From Pseudomonas paracarnis (lineage in GTDB: Bacteria; Pseudomonadota; Gammaproteobacteria; Pseudomonadales; Pseudomonadaceae): a stretch of 64,000 bases of DNA. The notes beneath the pieces were generated by a model that did no database searches, had not been told where the DNA came from, and worked only from the letters and a program-made list of their open reading frames with translations. This document shows positions 26,873 to 35,873 of the stretch, one piece after another. Every line of letters begins with the position of its first letter. The stretch's first letter is position 1. The stretch is taken from contig NZ_CAJFCN010000003.1 in the NCBI RefSeq assembly GCF_904063055.1, positions 186,001-250,000 on the forward strand, written 5' to 3'. Position numbers and translations under genes: made by a program.

Positions 26873-27949
26873 ATGACCGACCAACATGCAAACCCAATGG
26901 GCCTGATGGGCTTTGAATTCATCGAATTCGCCTCGCCGACCCCGGGCACACTGGAGCCGATCTTCGAGATCATGGGCTTCACCAAAGTGGCCACCCACCG
27001 TTCCAAGAACGTGCACCTGTATCGCCAGGGCGAGATCAACCTGATCCTCAACAACGAACCCGACAGCCTCGCTTCCTACTTCGCGGCCGAGCACGGCCCG
27101 TCGGTGTGCGGCATGGCGTTCCGGGTCAAGGACTCGCAGCAGGCTTACAAGCGCGCCCTGGAACTGGGTGCCCAGCCGATCCACATCGACACCGGCCCGA
27201 TGGAATTGAACCTGCCGGCGATCAAAGGCATTGGCGGTTCGCCGTTGTACCTGATCGACCGTTTCGGCGAAGGCAACTCGATCTACGACATCGACTTCGT
27301 CTACCTTGAAGGCGTTGACCGCCATCCGGTAGGCGCTGGCCTGAAGGTCATCGACCACCTGACCCACAACGTCTATCGCGGGCGCATGATCTATTGGGCC
27401 AATTTCTACGAGAAGCTGTTCAACTTCCGTGAAGCGCGTTATTTCGATATCAAGGGCGAGTACACCGGCCTGACCTCCAAGGCCATGAGCGCGCCGGACG
27501 GCCAGATCCGGATCCCGTTGAACGAAGAGTCGTCCAAGGGCGCCGGGCAGATCGAAGAGTTCCTGATGCAGTTCAATGGCGAGGGGATCCAGCACGTAGC
27601 GTTCCTCACCGACGACCTGATCAAGACCTGGGACGCGCTGAAGAAGATCGGCATGCGCTTTATGACCGCGCCGCCAGACACTTACTACGAAATGCTCGAA
27701 GGTCGCCTGCCGAACCATGGCGAGCCAGTGGATCAATTGCAATCGCGCGGCATCCTGCTGGACGGCTCGTCGGTTGCCGGTGACAAGCGCCTGCTGCTGC
27801 AGATCTTCTCGGAAACCCTGATGGGCCCGGTGTTCTTCGAATTCATCCAGCGTAAAGGCGACGATGGGTTTGGAGAGGGCAACTTCAAGGCGCTGTTCGA
27901 GTCGATCGAGCGCGACCAGGTGCGTCGTGGTGTGCTGACCGCCGATTGA
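26873..27949 (+). CDS. hppD: 4-Hydroxyphenylpyruvate dioxygenase
   Basis: A 358-residue Fe(II) dioxygenase that converts 4-hydroxyphenylpyruvate to homogentisate in tyrosine degradation; the length and sequence match the Pseudomonas enzyme. The iron ligands are visible: His in V-I-D-H-L-T-H-N-V, His in I-Q-H-V-A-F-L-T-D, and Glu in [10 protein letters not shown]. The gene stands alone, with a 246-bp upstream gap containing no other gene and a good terminator after it. Confidence 0.95.
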   Translation: MTDQHANPMGLMGFEFIEFASPTPGTLEPIFEIMGFTKVATHRSKNVHLYRQGEINLILNNEPDSLASYFAAEHGPSVCGMAFRVKDSQQAYKRALELGAQPIHIDTGPMELNLPAIKGIGGSPLYLIDRFGEGNSIYDIDFVYLEGVDRHPVGAGLKVIDHLTHNVYRGRMIYWANFYEKLFNFREARYFDIKGEYTGLTSKAMSAPDGQIRIPLNEESSKGAGQIEEFLMQFNGEGIQHVAFLTDDLIKTWDALKKIGMRFMTAPPDTYYEMLEGRLPNHGEPVDQLQSRGILLDGSSVAGDKRLLLQIFSETLMGPVFFEFIQRKGDDGFGEGNFKALFESIERDQVRRGVLTAD

Positions 27950-27963
27950 TCGACAGGCTAAAG

Positions 27964-27995
27964 CAAAACAGCCCGGTTTTTACCGGGCTGTTTTG
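27964..27995 (+). terminator. Terminator of hppD
   Basis: CAAAACAGCCCGGT (27964-27977) pairs with ACCGGGCTGTTTTG (27982-27995) around a short T-rich loop, giving a 14-bp stem ending in a T-run. Confidence 0.9.
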
Positions 27996-28035
27996 TGCCT
28001 GATGCAGCGTGTTGCAAATGGCCTGTGGTTTATTG

Positions 28036-28064
28036 GGAACAGACGTTTCTTGAAATATCACTCA
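28036..28064 (+). promoter_or_regulatory. Candidate hrp box (HrpL-type promoter)
   Basis: GGAACA (28036-28041), 16 nt, then TCACTCA (28058-28064). The hrp-box consensus of Pseudomonas is GGAACC, 15-16 nt, CCAC-nn-A; the match is 5 of 6 and 4 of 5 informative positions with correct spacing. It ends 51 bp before the start of the effector-like gene at 28116. An AlgU-type promoter fits less well because the TCTGA -10 is absent. Confidence 0.55.
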
Positions 28065-28115
28065 GAGGGTAGGGCGCAGACAATTTCTGCGTGTCCAATA
28101 TCAAGAGGCCCTCTT

Positions 28116-29345
28116 ATGAATGTGAATTCTCCTCCCCTTCAACGCCCGATTGGCCCATCTACATCAACCGAGCAGATAGGGCCTGTGCGCAATGTTCGCT
28201 CAGCCGGTAATGCAGACCCAGTCGATCAGGCGCGTAAAAAGTTTCTCGATGACAGTGAAACCGAGTATTTGGGCAACACACTCACCGCCAAAGCGCATCA
28301 ACTGACGGAGGCCGCGCTGTCACCCAACAAACCGGGAAGTCCAGGGGTGCAGGTCTCGACATTTGCCGTTGATGGTGTTCAGTCCAACGACCTGATAATG
28401 ATCAAGCGGGTGCCACTTACAGAAGAGGGGCCTAATTTCGTCCTGTACATGCCGGAAGACGACGTGACCTCGTTTCATGAGTTCGATAATGCGCAGCAGA
28501 TGACGGACTGGCTCAAAGACGTGGCCAATGATCCGATTGAGCGCAAGCGATTTACGAAGCATTTTGCCAATGATCAAGCGCCCAAGCAGGAGGAGCGGGT
28601 CAACCAGAAATTTGGCATGTTCGCTGATGGCGATAGCAATGCAGTGGTAGGAAATTTTGGTTATGAGAAGGGGGATATCTTCGAGCGTTTAAACAAGGGC
28701 ACTTCGATCCCTCCGGTTCAGGTCGACGGGCTGGTGCGAACACAGCTCTATAAACTGGAACCTGATGGCAAGGCGTTTTATGTCGGATATCGGCCAGATG
28801 GAGAAGCCATCGTCTATAGTTACGACGCTTATGGAAACTTGTACGGCGAGGGACAAAAAAAGGACGCCAAGACGCGCAGATTTTATTTCGTTCAAAATGG
28901 GTTGAACGAAAACAAACCGCTTGAACCCATGACGTTCAATGCGTTCCGCAAAAAAATAGCCAGTGTTTCCTTGGACAATGTGGATGCCAATAATCTAAAC
29001 GGTCTTTACGACGAATTCCTGAAGCAACTCAGAAGTCCTGGGCATGGCCTCGCCACCGCGTTGAAAGCGCTGGGTGTTCCTGAAGACATAGCCCACTCCA
29101 TCGAAACTATCGCGAAAGACCCCGTCAAAGGAACGTTGCTTGAATTGAACCGCGACAACCGTATCGGCAAGCTGTTTGGTGTCGATCAGCAAGAGATGGA
29201 CGCCAAGCTGGAAAGCGCAGGCAACCAAGCTCAACACAACATCCCCTATTACGGTAAGTGGCGAGAGAGGTTGGAAGATACCGCCAACGTCATTGAACAA
29301 GTTGCCGGCACACCTGATGTGCCGACAACCGAAGTCAGGACCTGA
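28116..29345 (+). CDS. Candidate type III effector/toxin-like protein, 409 aa
   Basis: A 409-residue soluble protein with no signal peptide or membrane segment. Its first 50 residues are rich in Ser, Pro, Asn, Gln and Thr and contain no acid in the first 12, as in type III secretion signals. A middle segment with V-L-Y-M-P-E-D-D and F-H-E-F-D-N-A near residues 110-125 recalls a module of large Pseudomonas toxin-like proteins (dermonecrotic-toxin-type, DUF6543), from memory only. The ATG at 28116 has AGAGG 7 nt upstream, within a small palindrome. Codon use and base composition look less GC-rich than the neighbours. A hrp-box-like promoter lies upstream. No catalytic motif recognised; no chaperone gene adjacent. 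Confidence 0.6.
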   Translation: MNVNSPPLQRPIGPSTSTEQIGPVRNVRSAGNADPVDQARKKFLDDSETEYLGNTLTAKAHQLTEAALSPNKPGSPGVQVSTFAVDGVQSNDLIMIKRVPLTEEGPNFVLYMPEDDVTSFHEFDNAQQMTDWLKDVANDPIERKRFTKHFANDQAPKQEERVNQKFGMFADGDSNAVVGNFGYEKGDIFERLNKGTSIPPVQVDGLVRTQLYKLEPDGKAFYVGYRPDGEAIVYSYDAYGNLYGEGQKKDAKTRRFYFVQNGLNENKPLEPMTFNAFRKKIASVSLDNVDANNLNGLYDEFLKQLRSPGHGLATALKALGVPEDIAHSIETIAKDPVKGTLLELNRDNRIGKLFGVDQQEMDAKLESAGNQAQHNIPYYGKWRERLEDTANVIEQVAGTPDVPTTEVRT

Positions 29346-29403
29346 CTCAATTGACAGAGGGGTACGGACGCCCCCACAGCCGACATCCACTCTCAGCCTC
29401 CCA

Positions 29404-30285
29404 TCAAGCCCGGCGCTGACGCACCAAATGCTTGAATCCCTCATACACCAGCACCATCACCGCCAGCCAGATCGGAATATAGGTCAGCCACTGGCCGCCC
29501 TCGATCCCTTCGCCCAACAGCAACGCCACCGCGAGCAGCAATACCGGCTCCACATAGCTCAGCAGCCCGAACAGGCTGAACGCCAACAAGCGACTGGCAA
29601 TGATGTAACTCACCAGCGCCGAGGCACTGATAAGGCCCAGCATGGGAATCAATGCATAGAGCTTTGGATGCCCATCCAGTACGGCAAAGCCTTGTTCGCC
29701 GCTTTGTACAAACCACCAGGCCACCGGCAGCATCAACGCCATATCCAGCCACAGCCCTCCCAGATGATCAGTGGTCAGGTATTTACGCACCACGAAGTAC
29801 ACCGGGTAGCCGATGATCACTACCAGTGTTGCCCAGGAAAAACCACCGGCCTGATACAGCTCATTCAGCACACCCAGCGCGGCAAACACCACAGCAATCT
29901 GTTGCAGCCGCGACAGGCGCTCGCCGTAGACCAGGCGCCCGGTGAGCACCATGGTCAACGGCAGCAGAAAATACCCCACGGACACGTCCAGGCTGCGCCC
30001 ATTGAGCGGCGCCCACATGAACAACCACAACTGCACGCCGAGCAAGGCCGACGACACCAGTACGCCGCCGACCAGCCGTGGCTTGGCCGCCAGCATGCGC
30101 AGCAGTTCCCAGACCCTGCGCCACTCGCCGCTGACGAGCATGAACACCGTCATGCAGGGCACGGTGAGCAGCATGCGCCAGCCGAAAATCTCCAGGCCAC
30201 TCAGGGGCGTAAGCAGTGATGTGAAGTAATACATCACGGCGAACAACACCGAGGCCAAGACCGATAACACAGCACCTTTAGACAC
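29404..30285 (-). CDS. RarD-type EamA transporter
   Basis: A 293-residue membrane protein with about ten helices, of the RarD branch of the drug/metabolite transporters; typical pieces are F-A-V-M-Y-Y-F-T-S-L-L near residue 15, E-I-F-G-W-R-M-L, and Y-V-E-P-V-L-L-L in the last third. Substrate unknown (RarD was first linked to chloramphenicol sensitivity). Single gene on the minus strand, 36 bp from the aldo/keto reductase gene upstream of it, so the two could share a transcript. Confidence 0.82.
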   Translation of the reverse strand: MSKGAVLSVLASVLFAVMYYFTSLLTPLSGLEIFGWRMLLTVPCMTVFMLVSGEWRRVWELLRMLAAKPRLVGGVLVSSALLGVQLWLFMWAPLNGRSLDVSVGYFLLPLTMVLTGRLVYGERLSRLQQIAVVFAALGVLNELYQAGGFSWATLVVIIGYPVYFVVRKYLTTDHLGGLWLDMALMLPVAWWFVQSGEQGFAVLDGHPKLYALIPMLGLISASALVSYIIASRLLAFSLFGLLSYVEPVLLLAVALLLGEGIEGGQWLTYIPIWLAVMVLVYEGFKHLVRQRRA

Positions 30286-30321
30286 GCTACCCTCGCGAAA
30301 GCCAATTATTGCGCGGGTAGT

Positions 30322-31332
30322 CTACAGGCGTGCCAATCGACCGGATACAAAATGCCCGACATCGTTGAACCCCGGCGAGGACGAATGCCCTGGCGTAACC
30401 AACGAATCAATGAACGCCTCGTCCTCAGCGCTGATCTTCACCGCCAGCGCTCCGGTGTAGGCGTCCCACTGCGCCTCGGTTCGCGGCCCGACAATCGCCG
30501 AGCTCACCGCCGCATTGTTCAGCACCCAGGCGATTGCGAACTCGACGATCCCCACGCCACGCCCTTGAGTGTATTGCTGGATCTGCTGGGCAATGCGCAG
30601 TGATTCAACCCGCCACTCGGTTTCCAGGATGCGCTTGTCCTGGCGCGCGGCACGGCTGCCGGGCTCGGGCGTGACGTCCGGGGCGTACTTGCCGCTAAGG
30701 ACCCCTCGGGCCAGCGGGCTGTAAGGCACCACACCCAGGCCGTAGGCCGCTGCAGCGGTGATCTGTTCGACCTCGGCCTGACGGTTGACGATGTTGTACA
30801 GCGGCTGGCTGATAATGGGTTTATCCACGCCCAGGCGTTCAGCCACGCGAATCACTTCAGCGATGCGCCAGCCTCGGTAGTTGGACAGGCCCCAGTAGCG
30901 GACTTTGCCCTGGCGGATCAGGTCACCGATGGCGGACACGGTCACTTCCAACGGCGTGTGGTGGTCTTCGCGGTGCAGGTAGTAGATGTCCAGGTAGTCG
31001 GTATCCAGGCGTGCCAGGCTGGCGTCCAGCGCGTTGAACAGACGCTTGCGGCTCAAACCGCTGCGGTTGGGCACGCCGTCGGTAGGGCCGAAGCCGACCT
31101 TGGAGGCCACCACCCAATCCTGGCGGTTGCGTGCAATCGCCTCGCCGACGATTTCCTCGGAGCGTCCGCCTGTATACACGTCAGCTGTATCGATGAAGTT
31201 GATGCCCTGGTCCCAGGCCTTGTCGATGATGCGCAGCGAGTCTTCGGTACTGGTCTGCTCGCCAAACATCATGGTGCCGAGGGTCAGAGCGCTGACCTTT
31301 AACCCGGACTGACCCAATGTACGGTAAATCAT
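30322..31332 (-). CDS. Aldo/keto reductase
   Basis: A 336-residue NADPH-dependent oxidoreductase with a TIM-barrel fold. The catalytic tetrad is recognisable: Asp and Tyr in D-T-A-D-V-Y, Lys in V-V-A-S-K-V-G, His in Y-Y-L-H-R-E-D. NADP-binding residues appear in A-I-V-G-P-R-T. Substrate cannot be told. It follows the LysR gene at 31414-32316 on the same strand. Confidence 0.88.
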   Translation of the reverse strand: MIYRTLGQSGLKVSALTLGTMMFGEQTSTEDSLRIIDKAWDQGINFIDTADVYTGGRSEEIVGEAIARNRQDWVVASKVGFGPTDGVPNRSGLSRKRLFNALDASLARLDTDYLDIYYLHREDHHTPLEVTVSAIGDLIRQGKVRYWGLSNYRGWRIAEVIRVAERLGVDKPIISQPLYNIVNRQAEVEQITAAAAYGLGVVPYSPLARGVLSGKYAPDVTPEPGSRAARQDKRILETEWRVESLRIAQQIQQYTQGRGVGIVEFAIAWVLNNAAVSSAIVGPRTEAQWDAYTGALAVKISAEDEAFIDSLVTPGHSSSPGFNDVGHFVSGRLARL

Positions 31333-31413
31333 GCAAAGCTCCTCATGGCAGGTAAACGTGAGTCATGCAATACCAGACCCGAGCGCTCTGGAACAAGCCC
31401 TGAGCGGATTTGT

Positions 31414-32316
31414 TCATGCGCGTAGCAAAGTCTCGCAACGGGCCTGTAAAAAACGATGCAGCACTTTCACGCGTTCTGACACTTGCAGGCGGTGAGGGCA
31501 CATCAGGTTGAATGGCGTGGGTTCGCCTTGCCAGTCGAGTAGCAGGGGCACCAGCCGCCCAGCCTGGATATCACGGGCCACGTCCAGGTTGGCTTTATAG
31601 GCAATGCCATGCCCCGCCAACGCCCAGCGGCGGACAATCTCGCCATCGTCGCTGAGATAGTCACCGCTCACTTCAACCTCCTGGAGCAAGGTCCCCTGGC
31701 GGAAATACCAGGTGCTATTGGCCTGGCCCCGGCGCATGTAGCGCAGCGTGCTGTGGTGGGCCAAGTCTTCGGGCGTATGCGGGGTGCCGTGGCGCGCCAA
31801 GTAGTCGGGGCTGGCGCAGGCAATGCGATGGTGATCGGGTACCACCGGCAGGGCCACCAGGCTGGAGTCTCTCGGCACGCCAAAGCGCAAGGCGATGTCG
31901 ACAGTGTCGCGAAACAAATCGGCATTGCTGTCGTTGAGCAACAGTTGCAGACGGATAGTGGGGTGCTCCAGCTTGAACTCATCCAACCAGCCCAACAGCA
32001 CATTGCGACCGAAGTCCGAGGGAGCGGCCAATTGCAATAAACCACTGAGGCTTTGGCCTTGTTGCTTGATGGCATGTTCGCCTTCGGACAGGGCTTCCAG
32101 CGCTACCCGCACGCTGTCCAGATAACGCCGGCCTTCTTCGGTCAGGCGCATGCTGCGGGTGGAGCGGGCAAGCAGGCGGATGCCGAGACGGGTTTCAAGG
32201 CGCTTGAGGGCGATACTCGCGGCCGCTGGCGTGAGGCCCAGGCCACGGGCGGCGGCCGTCAGGCTACCGGTGTCGGCGCTGCGCACGAAGACTTCAAGGT
32301 CGAGAATCGAGCTCAT
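31414..32316 (-). CDS. LysR-family transcriptional regulator
   Basis: A 300-residue LysR protein of the group with an N-terminal helix-turn-helix (A-A-R-G-L-G-L-T-P-A-A-A-S-I-A-L-K-R-L-E) and the S-T-R-S-M-R-L-T-E-E-G motif. It is divergent from the SDR gene at 32418, 101 bp away, and upstream of the aldo/keto reductase; either could be a target. Confidence 0.87.
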   Translation of the reverse strand: MSSILDLEVFVRSADTGSLTAAARGLGLTPAAASIALKRLETRLGIRLLARSTRSMRLTEEGRRYLDSVRVALEALSEGEHAIKQQGQSLSGLLQLAAPSDFGRNVLLGWLDEFKLEHPTIRLQLLLNDSNADLFRDTVDIALRFGVPRDSSLVALPVVPDHHRIACASPDYLARHGTPHTPEDLAHHSTLRYMRRGQANSTWYFRQGTLLQEVEVSGDYLSDDGEIVRRWALAGHGIAYKANLDVARDIQAGRLVPLLLDWQGEPTPFNLMCPHRLQVSERVKVLHRFLQARCETLLRA

Positions 32317-32320
32317 TGAT

Positions 32321-32360
32321 AAAAATCCTTTAAAGATCTTGTCGTTTTACCCGGATTTTT
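32321..32360. promoter_or_regulatory. Inverted repeat in the lysR-SDR intergenic region
   Basis: AAAAATCC (32321-32328) and GGATTTTT (32353-32360) are perfect 8-bp arms 24 bp apart between the divergent lysR and SDR genes. LysR proteins bind spaced dyads in such positions, so this is a candidate regulator site. Weak, positional evidence only. Confidence 0.3.
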
Positions 32361-32417
32361 CATCGATTACCAAGCTGGGAAGATGAACGTTCACTTTCTG
32401 ACCCAGGTAGTTTTCTC

Positions 32418-33122
32418 ATGACCTCTTCTCTGAGCGGTAAAACCATCATCGTCATCGGTGGCAGCAGCGGTATCGGCGCGGCAATTGCCCAGGCCGCCTT
32501 GGCGCGAGGCGCGCATGTGATCGTGGCCGGGCGCCGCTTGGCGCCAGGTTCCGACAGCGGGCTGCGCAACGAGCCGGTGGACGTCACCGACAGCGCCTCG
32601 TTAAAGCAGTTGTTCGAAACCGTGGGGCGCTTTGACCATCTGGTCTACACCTCGGGGCCTTCGGTGCGGGCCAAGCCTTTGATCGAAACAGACCTGGATG
32701 AAGCCCGGGACAACTTCGATGTAAAGCTCTGGGGCGCACTACGCGCCATTCAACACGCGCTGCCGTTTTTGCACGAGCAGGGCAGCATCACCCTGACCTC
32801 GGGCCAGTTGGGGCGCAAGTTAGCGGCAGGGCAGTTCATCAAGACGGGCATTAACGCTGCGACCGAGGCCTTGGGCAAGCAACTGGCCAAGGAACTGGCG
32901 CCGCGTCGAGTCAATGTGATCAGCCCAGGGGTGATAGACACACCGGCCTATGCAGGGCTTGGCCAAGAGCAACGTTTGGCAATGTTTGCCAAGGCGGGCC
33001 AAGGGTTGCCGGTTGGGCGGGTGGGGCAGGCTGAAGAAGTGGCGGCGGGGTATGTACTGGCCATGGAAAATGGCTTTATGACCGGTGCGGTGGTTGATAT
33101 CGACGGTGGCGGCCTGTTGTAA
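32418..33122 (+). CDS. Atypical SDR oxidoreductase lacking the catalytic Tyr
   Basis: A 234-residue Rossmann-fold protein with the cofactor motif G-G-S-S-G-I-G at 14-20 and a C-terminal S-P-G-V-I-D-T-P. In classical SDRs an S...Y-x-x-x-K triad follows; here the equivalent segment reads A-A-G-Q-F-I-K-T-G-I-N-A, with Ser kept upstream (L-T-S-G-Q) and Lys present but Gly at the Tyr position. A subgroup of SDRs shares this style, so it may use a different mechanism or only bind NAD(P). Divergent from a LysR gene. Confidence 0.83.
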   Translation: MTSSLSGKTIIVIGGSSGIGAAIAQAALARGAHVIVAGRRLAPGSDSGLRNEPVDVTDSASLKQLFETVGRFDHLVYTSGPSVRAKPLIETDLDEARDNFDVKLWGALRAIQHALPFLHEQGSITLTSGQLGRKLAAGQFIKTGINAATEALGKQLAKELAPRRVNVISPGVIDTPAYAGLGQEQRLAMFAKAGQGLPVGRVGQAEEVAAGYVLAMENGFMTGAVVDIDGGGLL

Positions 33123-33135
33123 ATACATGGCCCAA

Positions 33136-33160
33136 GTGGGAGGGAGCAGATCCCTCCCAC
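33136..33160. repeat. REP-derived hairpin between convergent genes
   Basis: GTGGGAGGGA (33136-33145) and TCCCTCCCAC (33151-33160) form a 10-bp stem with a 5-nt loop, the core of Pseudomonas REP elements. It lies between the SDR and MFS gene ends and could act as a terminator. Confidence 0.6.
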
Positions 33161-33170
33161 GTTGAAGGCG

Positions 33171-34481
33171 TCAGGCCTTGAGCGTGCGCGTCATCCGCAA
33201 TGCCAGAACACTGCCGCTCACAATCACCGCCGCCAGCAGGTACAACGCCACATCCGTAGAGCCGGTAGCATCCTTCACAAAACCCACGATATACGGGCTG
33301 AGAAACCCCGCCATCTGCCCCATGGAGTTGATCAACGCCAAGCCACCCGCCGCCGCACCCGCGCTGAGCATCGCGGTGGGCACCGGCCAGAACATCGGCA
33401 GGCCGGTGAGGGCGCCCATGGTGGCGATGGTCAGGCCGAGAATGGCGATAGCGGGGGTGGTGGCGAAGTTAACGGCGATCACCAGGCCAATGGCGCCCAT
33501 CAACATCGGTACCACCAAATGCCAGCGGCGCTCCTTGCGCAAATCGGCAGAGCGGCCCACCAGCAGCATGAACACTGCCGCCAACAGATACGGAATCGCG
33601 CTGAGCCAGCCAATCACCAGGTTGTCGCTGAAACCCATGTTCTTGATGATCGACGGCAGCCAGAAGTTGATCGCATACACGCCACTCTGGATGCAGAAGT
33701 AGATCAGGCCGAATGCCCAGATCGCCGGGTTCCTGAACACTTCGGCCAGGGAGTCGCTGGTGGTTTTCGGCTTGTTTGCCAGGTCTGTGGCCTGGTCAGC
33801 TTCCAGTACCGCACGCTCATGGGGCTTGAGCCACTTGGCGTTGGCGAAACTGTCACTGAGCAGGAAATAGGCGAGGGCGCCGAGGATCACGGTCGGGATG
33901 CCTTGCAGCAGGAACATCCACTGCCAGCCCGCCAAGCCACCTTGGCCTGCGGCAAAGTGATTGAGAATCCAGCCGGAAAACGGGCTGCCGAGCAAACCGG
34001 ACACCGGGATCGCCGACATGAACAGTGCCATGATTCGCCCACGGCGGAAGGTCGGGAACCACTGCGAAAGGTACAACACCACACCGGGGAAGAAGCCGGC
34101 TTCAGCGGCACCGGTGAGCAGGCGCAGGGTGTAGAAATGCGTGGGTGTGGTCACAAACAGCAGGCATGTGGAGAGCGTACCCCACACGATCATCATCAAT
34201 GCGATCCAGCGCCGCGGGCCAAACCGGGTCAGCGCCAGGTTACTCGGCACGCCGCACAGCACGTAGCCGATAAAGAAAATCCCGGCCCCCAGGCCGTACA
34301 CGGTTTCACTGAATTTCAACGCATCGAGCATCTGCAGCTTGGCAAAGCCAACGTTTACCCGGTCGAGGTAATTGAACAGATAGCAGATAAAGATGAAGGG
34401 GATCAGGCGCAGGGTGATGCGCTTGTAGATGGCGTTCTTATCGTCATCGCTGGCCAGTGCGGCAGTGGCGCTCTGTGACAT
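33171..34481 (-). CDS. MFS transporter of the anion:cation symporter (glucarate/galactarate/glycerate) type
   Basis: A 436-residue carrier with about 12 hydrophobic helices. N-terminal motif Y-L-F-N-Y-L-D-R-V-N-V-G-F-A-K and G-A-A-E-A-G-F-F-P-G mark the ACS family, which imports sugar acids and related anions. Its neighbours, a CdaR-type diacid regulator divergent 158 bp away and a glycerate kinase, suggest uptake of D-glycerate or of a diacid such as glucarate. Confidence 0.87.
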   Translation of the reverse strand: MSQSATAALASDDDKNAIYKRITLRLIPFIFICYLFNYLDRVNVGFAKLQMLDALKFSETVYGLGAGIFFIGYVLCGVPSNLALTRFGPRRWIALMMIVWGTLSTCLLFVTTPTHFYTLRLLTGAAEAGFFPGVVLYLSQWFPTFRRGRIMALFMSAIPVSGLLGSPFSGWILNHFAAGQGGLAGWQWMFLLQGIPTVILGALAYFLLSDSFANAKWLKPHERAVLEADQATDLANKPKTTSDSLAEVFRNPAIWAFGLIYFCIQSGVYAINFWLPSIIKNMGFSDNLVIGWLSAIPYLLAAVFMLLVGRSADLRKERRWHLVVPMLMGAIGLVIAVNFATTPAIAILGLTIATMGALTGLPMFWPVPTAMLSAGAAAGGLALINSMGQMAGFLSPYIVGFVKDATGSTDVALYLLAAVIVSGSVLALRMTRTLKA

Positions 34482-34639
34482 GGGATTCTCTCTTTATTAT
34501 GATTTTTCGCGGTGCGAGGGTAACGTTGACCGCCCTGACAGTCTCGGTGACGTGACGGGCAGCTGTCTTTGTGCTGGCGCACAGTCAAGCAGCCTTTGCG
34601 CTGTGCCGGTGAACAACCTTTTTTTAGGAAATTAGCCCC

Positions 34640-35740
34640 ATGTTCGAGCTGGATCATGCCCTGGCGCAGGAGATTGTCGATCGCACCATGGCAATCCTGC
34701 CCTATAACGTCAATGTCATGGACAGCCAGGGCTTGATCCTGGGCAGCGGCGAGCCGGAGCGTATCAACACACGCCATGAAGGTGCGCAATTGGTGTTGGC
34801 CAATGGGCGTGTGGTGGAAATCGACGGGCAGACCGCCAAGCATCTCAAGGGTGTGCAACCCGGCATCAACCTGCCGCTGTTGCATGATCAGCGCCTGATT
34901 GGCGTGCTGGGTATCACCGGAGAACCAGATGGGTTACGCACCTACGCCGAACTGGTGCGTATGACCGCTGAAATGCTGGTCAGCCAACGCCACCAGCAAG
35001 CCGAGCAACAATGGCGGCGCCAGCGTTGCGATGATCTGCTGGCCCTGCTGTTGGCCGACAGCAGCGACTCCCCGCGCCTGGTGGACGAAGCCCAGCAATT
35101 GGGGCTCAAGCCACAACTGGCGCGCACGCCGTACCTGTTTGAACTGGGCCCGGGCCAAACGGCGGAGGCCCTGAGCGCCTGGCTCGCCAGCCGCTACCCG
35201 GACAGTTGGTGCGTCAGCTCTGCGCAGTTCTCCTTGCTGTGGTGTCGACCTGCTGCGGTGCAGGTCGATAACCCCCGCTTGCTGGAAAAGCTCGAGGGCC
35301 TGGGTTGGAACATCCAGCGCATTGCCATCGGCGGGCAAGCGGGGGGCTTGGCGGGGCTGCGCCGCTGTTACCGCCGGGTAGGAGATCTGCTGGCTTATGG
35401 CCGCGATATCCTGCCGCAATCACGCCTGTTGACCCTCAACCGTTATCGCCTGCCGGTCATGCTTTGGCGTCATCGCAACGACGACGCCCTGGACGAATTG
35501 CTCAACCCGTTGCGCAAGGTGTTGGCCAAGGACAGCAACGGGCAACTGCTCGCCACGTTGCGCAGTTGGTGCGAGCACGACGGGCAAAGCCAGGCGTGTG
35601 CCGACGCCTTGGGCATTCACCGCAACAGCCTGCGCTACCGCATGGAACGCATAGCCGAACTCAGCGGCGTAGACCCGCTGACGCTAGATGGGATGCTTGC
35701 CTTGTACCTGGGCGTACAACTGCTGCCCCACCCCCTGTAG
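34640..35740 (+). CDS. CdaR-family sugar-diacid regulator
   Basis: A 366-residue activator: N-terminal diacid-recognition domain (1-135; A-L-A-Q-E-I-V-D-R-T-M, then H-L-K-G-V-Q-P-G-I-N-L-P) and C-terminal PucR-type helix-turn-helix (about 305-365; A-D-A-L-G-I-H-R-N-S-L-R-Y-R). CdaR (SdaR) activates glucarate, galactarate and glycerate genes. It is divergent from the MFS carrier and 133 bp upstream of glycerate kinase. Confidence 0.88.
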   Translation: MFELDHALAQEIVDRTMAILPYNVNVMDSQGLILGSGEPERINTRHEGAQLVLANGRVVEIDGQTAKHLKGVQPGINLPLLHDQRLIGVLGITGEPDGLRTYAELVRMTAEMLVSQRHQQAEQQWRRQRCDDLLALLLADSSDSPRLVDEAQQLGLKPQLARTPYLFELGPGQTAEALSAWLASRYPDSWCVSSAQFSLLWCRPAAVQVDNPRLLEKLEGLGWNIQRIAIGGQAGGLAGLRRCYRRVGDLLAYGRDILPQSRLLTLNRYRLPVMLWRHRNDDALDELLNPLRKVLAKDSNGQLLATLRSWCEHDGQSQACADALGIHRNSLRYRMERIAELSGVDPLTLDGMLALYLGVQLLPHPL

Positions 35741-35766
35741 GCGCGAGCAAGCTCGCTCCTACAACG
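35741..35766. repeat. REP-type palindrome
   Basis: GTAGG-CGCGAGC-AAGCTCGC-TCCTAC is an imperfect palindrome of the REP type, right after the regulator gene. Confidence 0.6.
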
Positions 35767-35873
35767 GGCATTGTAGAAATGAACAACAAACCCGCCCCAC
35801 ACTTGTGCATCGGCCCCGCGTCATTGCCCCTGCCAACTGGCAGCATGGGCGTTATAAAAACCGGAGAACGTCC

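Noticed and set aside
28036..28064. AlgU (RpoE-like) promoter as an alternative reading of the site
   Set aside because: GAAC fits the -35 in part, but the TCTGA -10 is absent, while the CAC-nn-A element fits HrpL.
33162..34478. Long plus-strand frame opposite the MFS transporter
   Set aside because: Highly charged and His/Gln-rich with no family features; the minus-strand frame is a clear 12-helix carrier.
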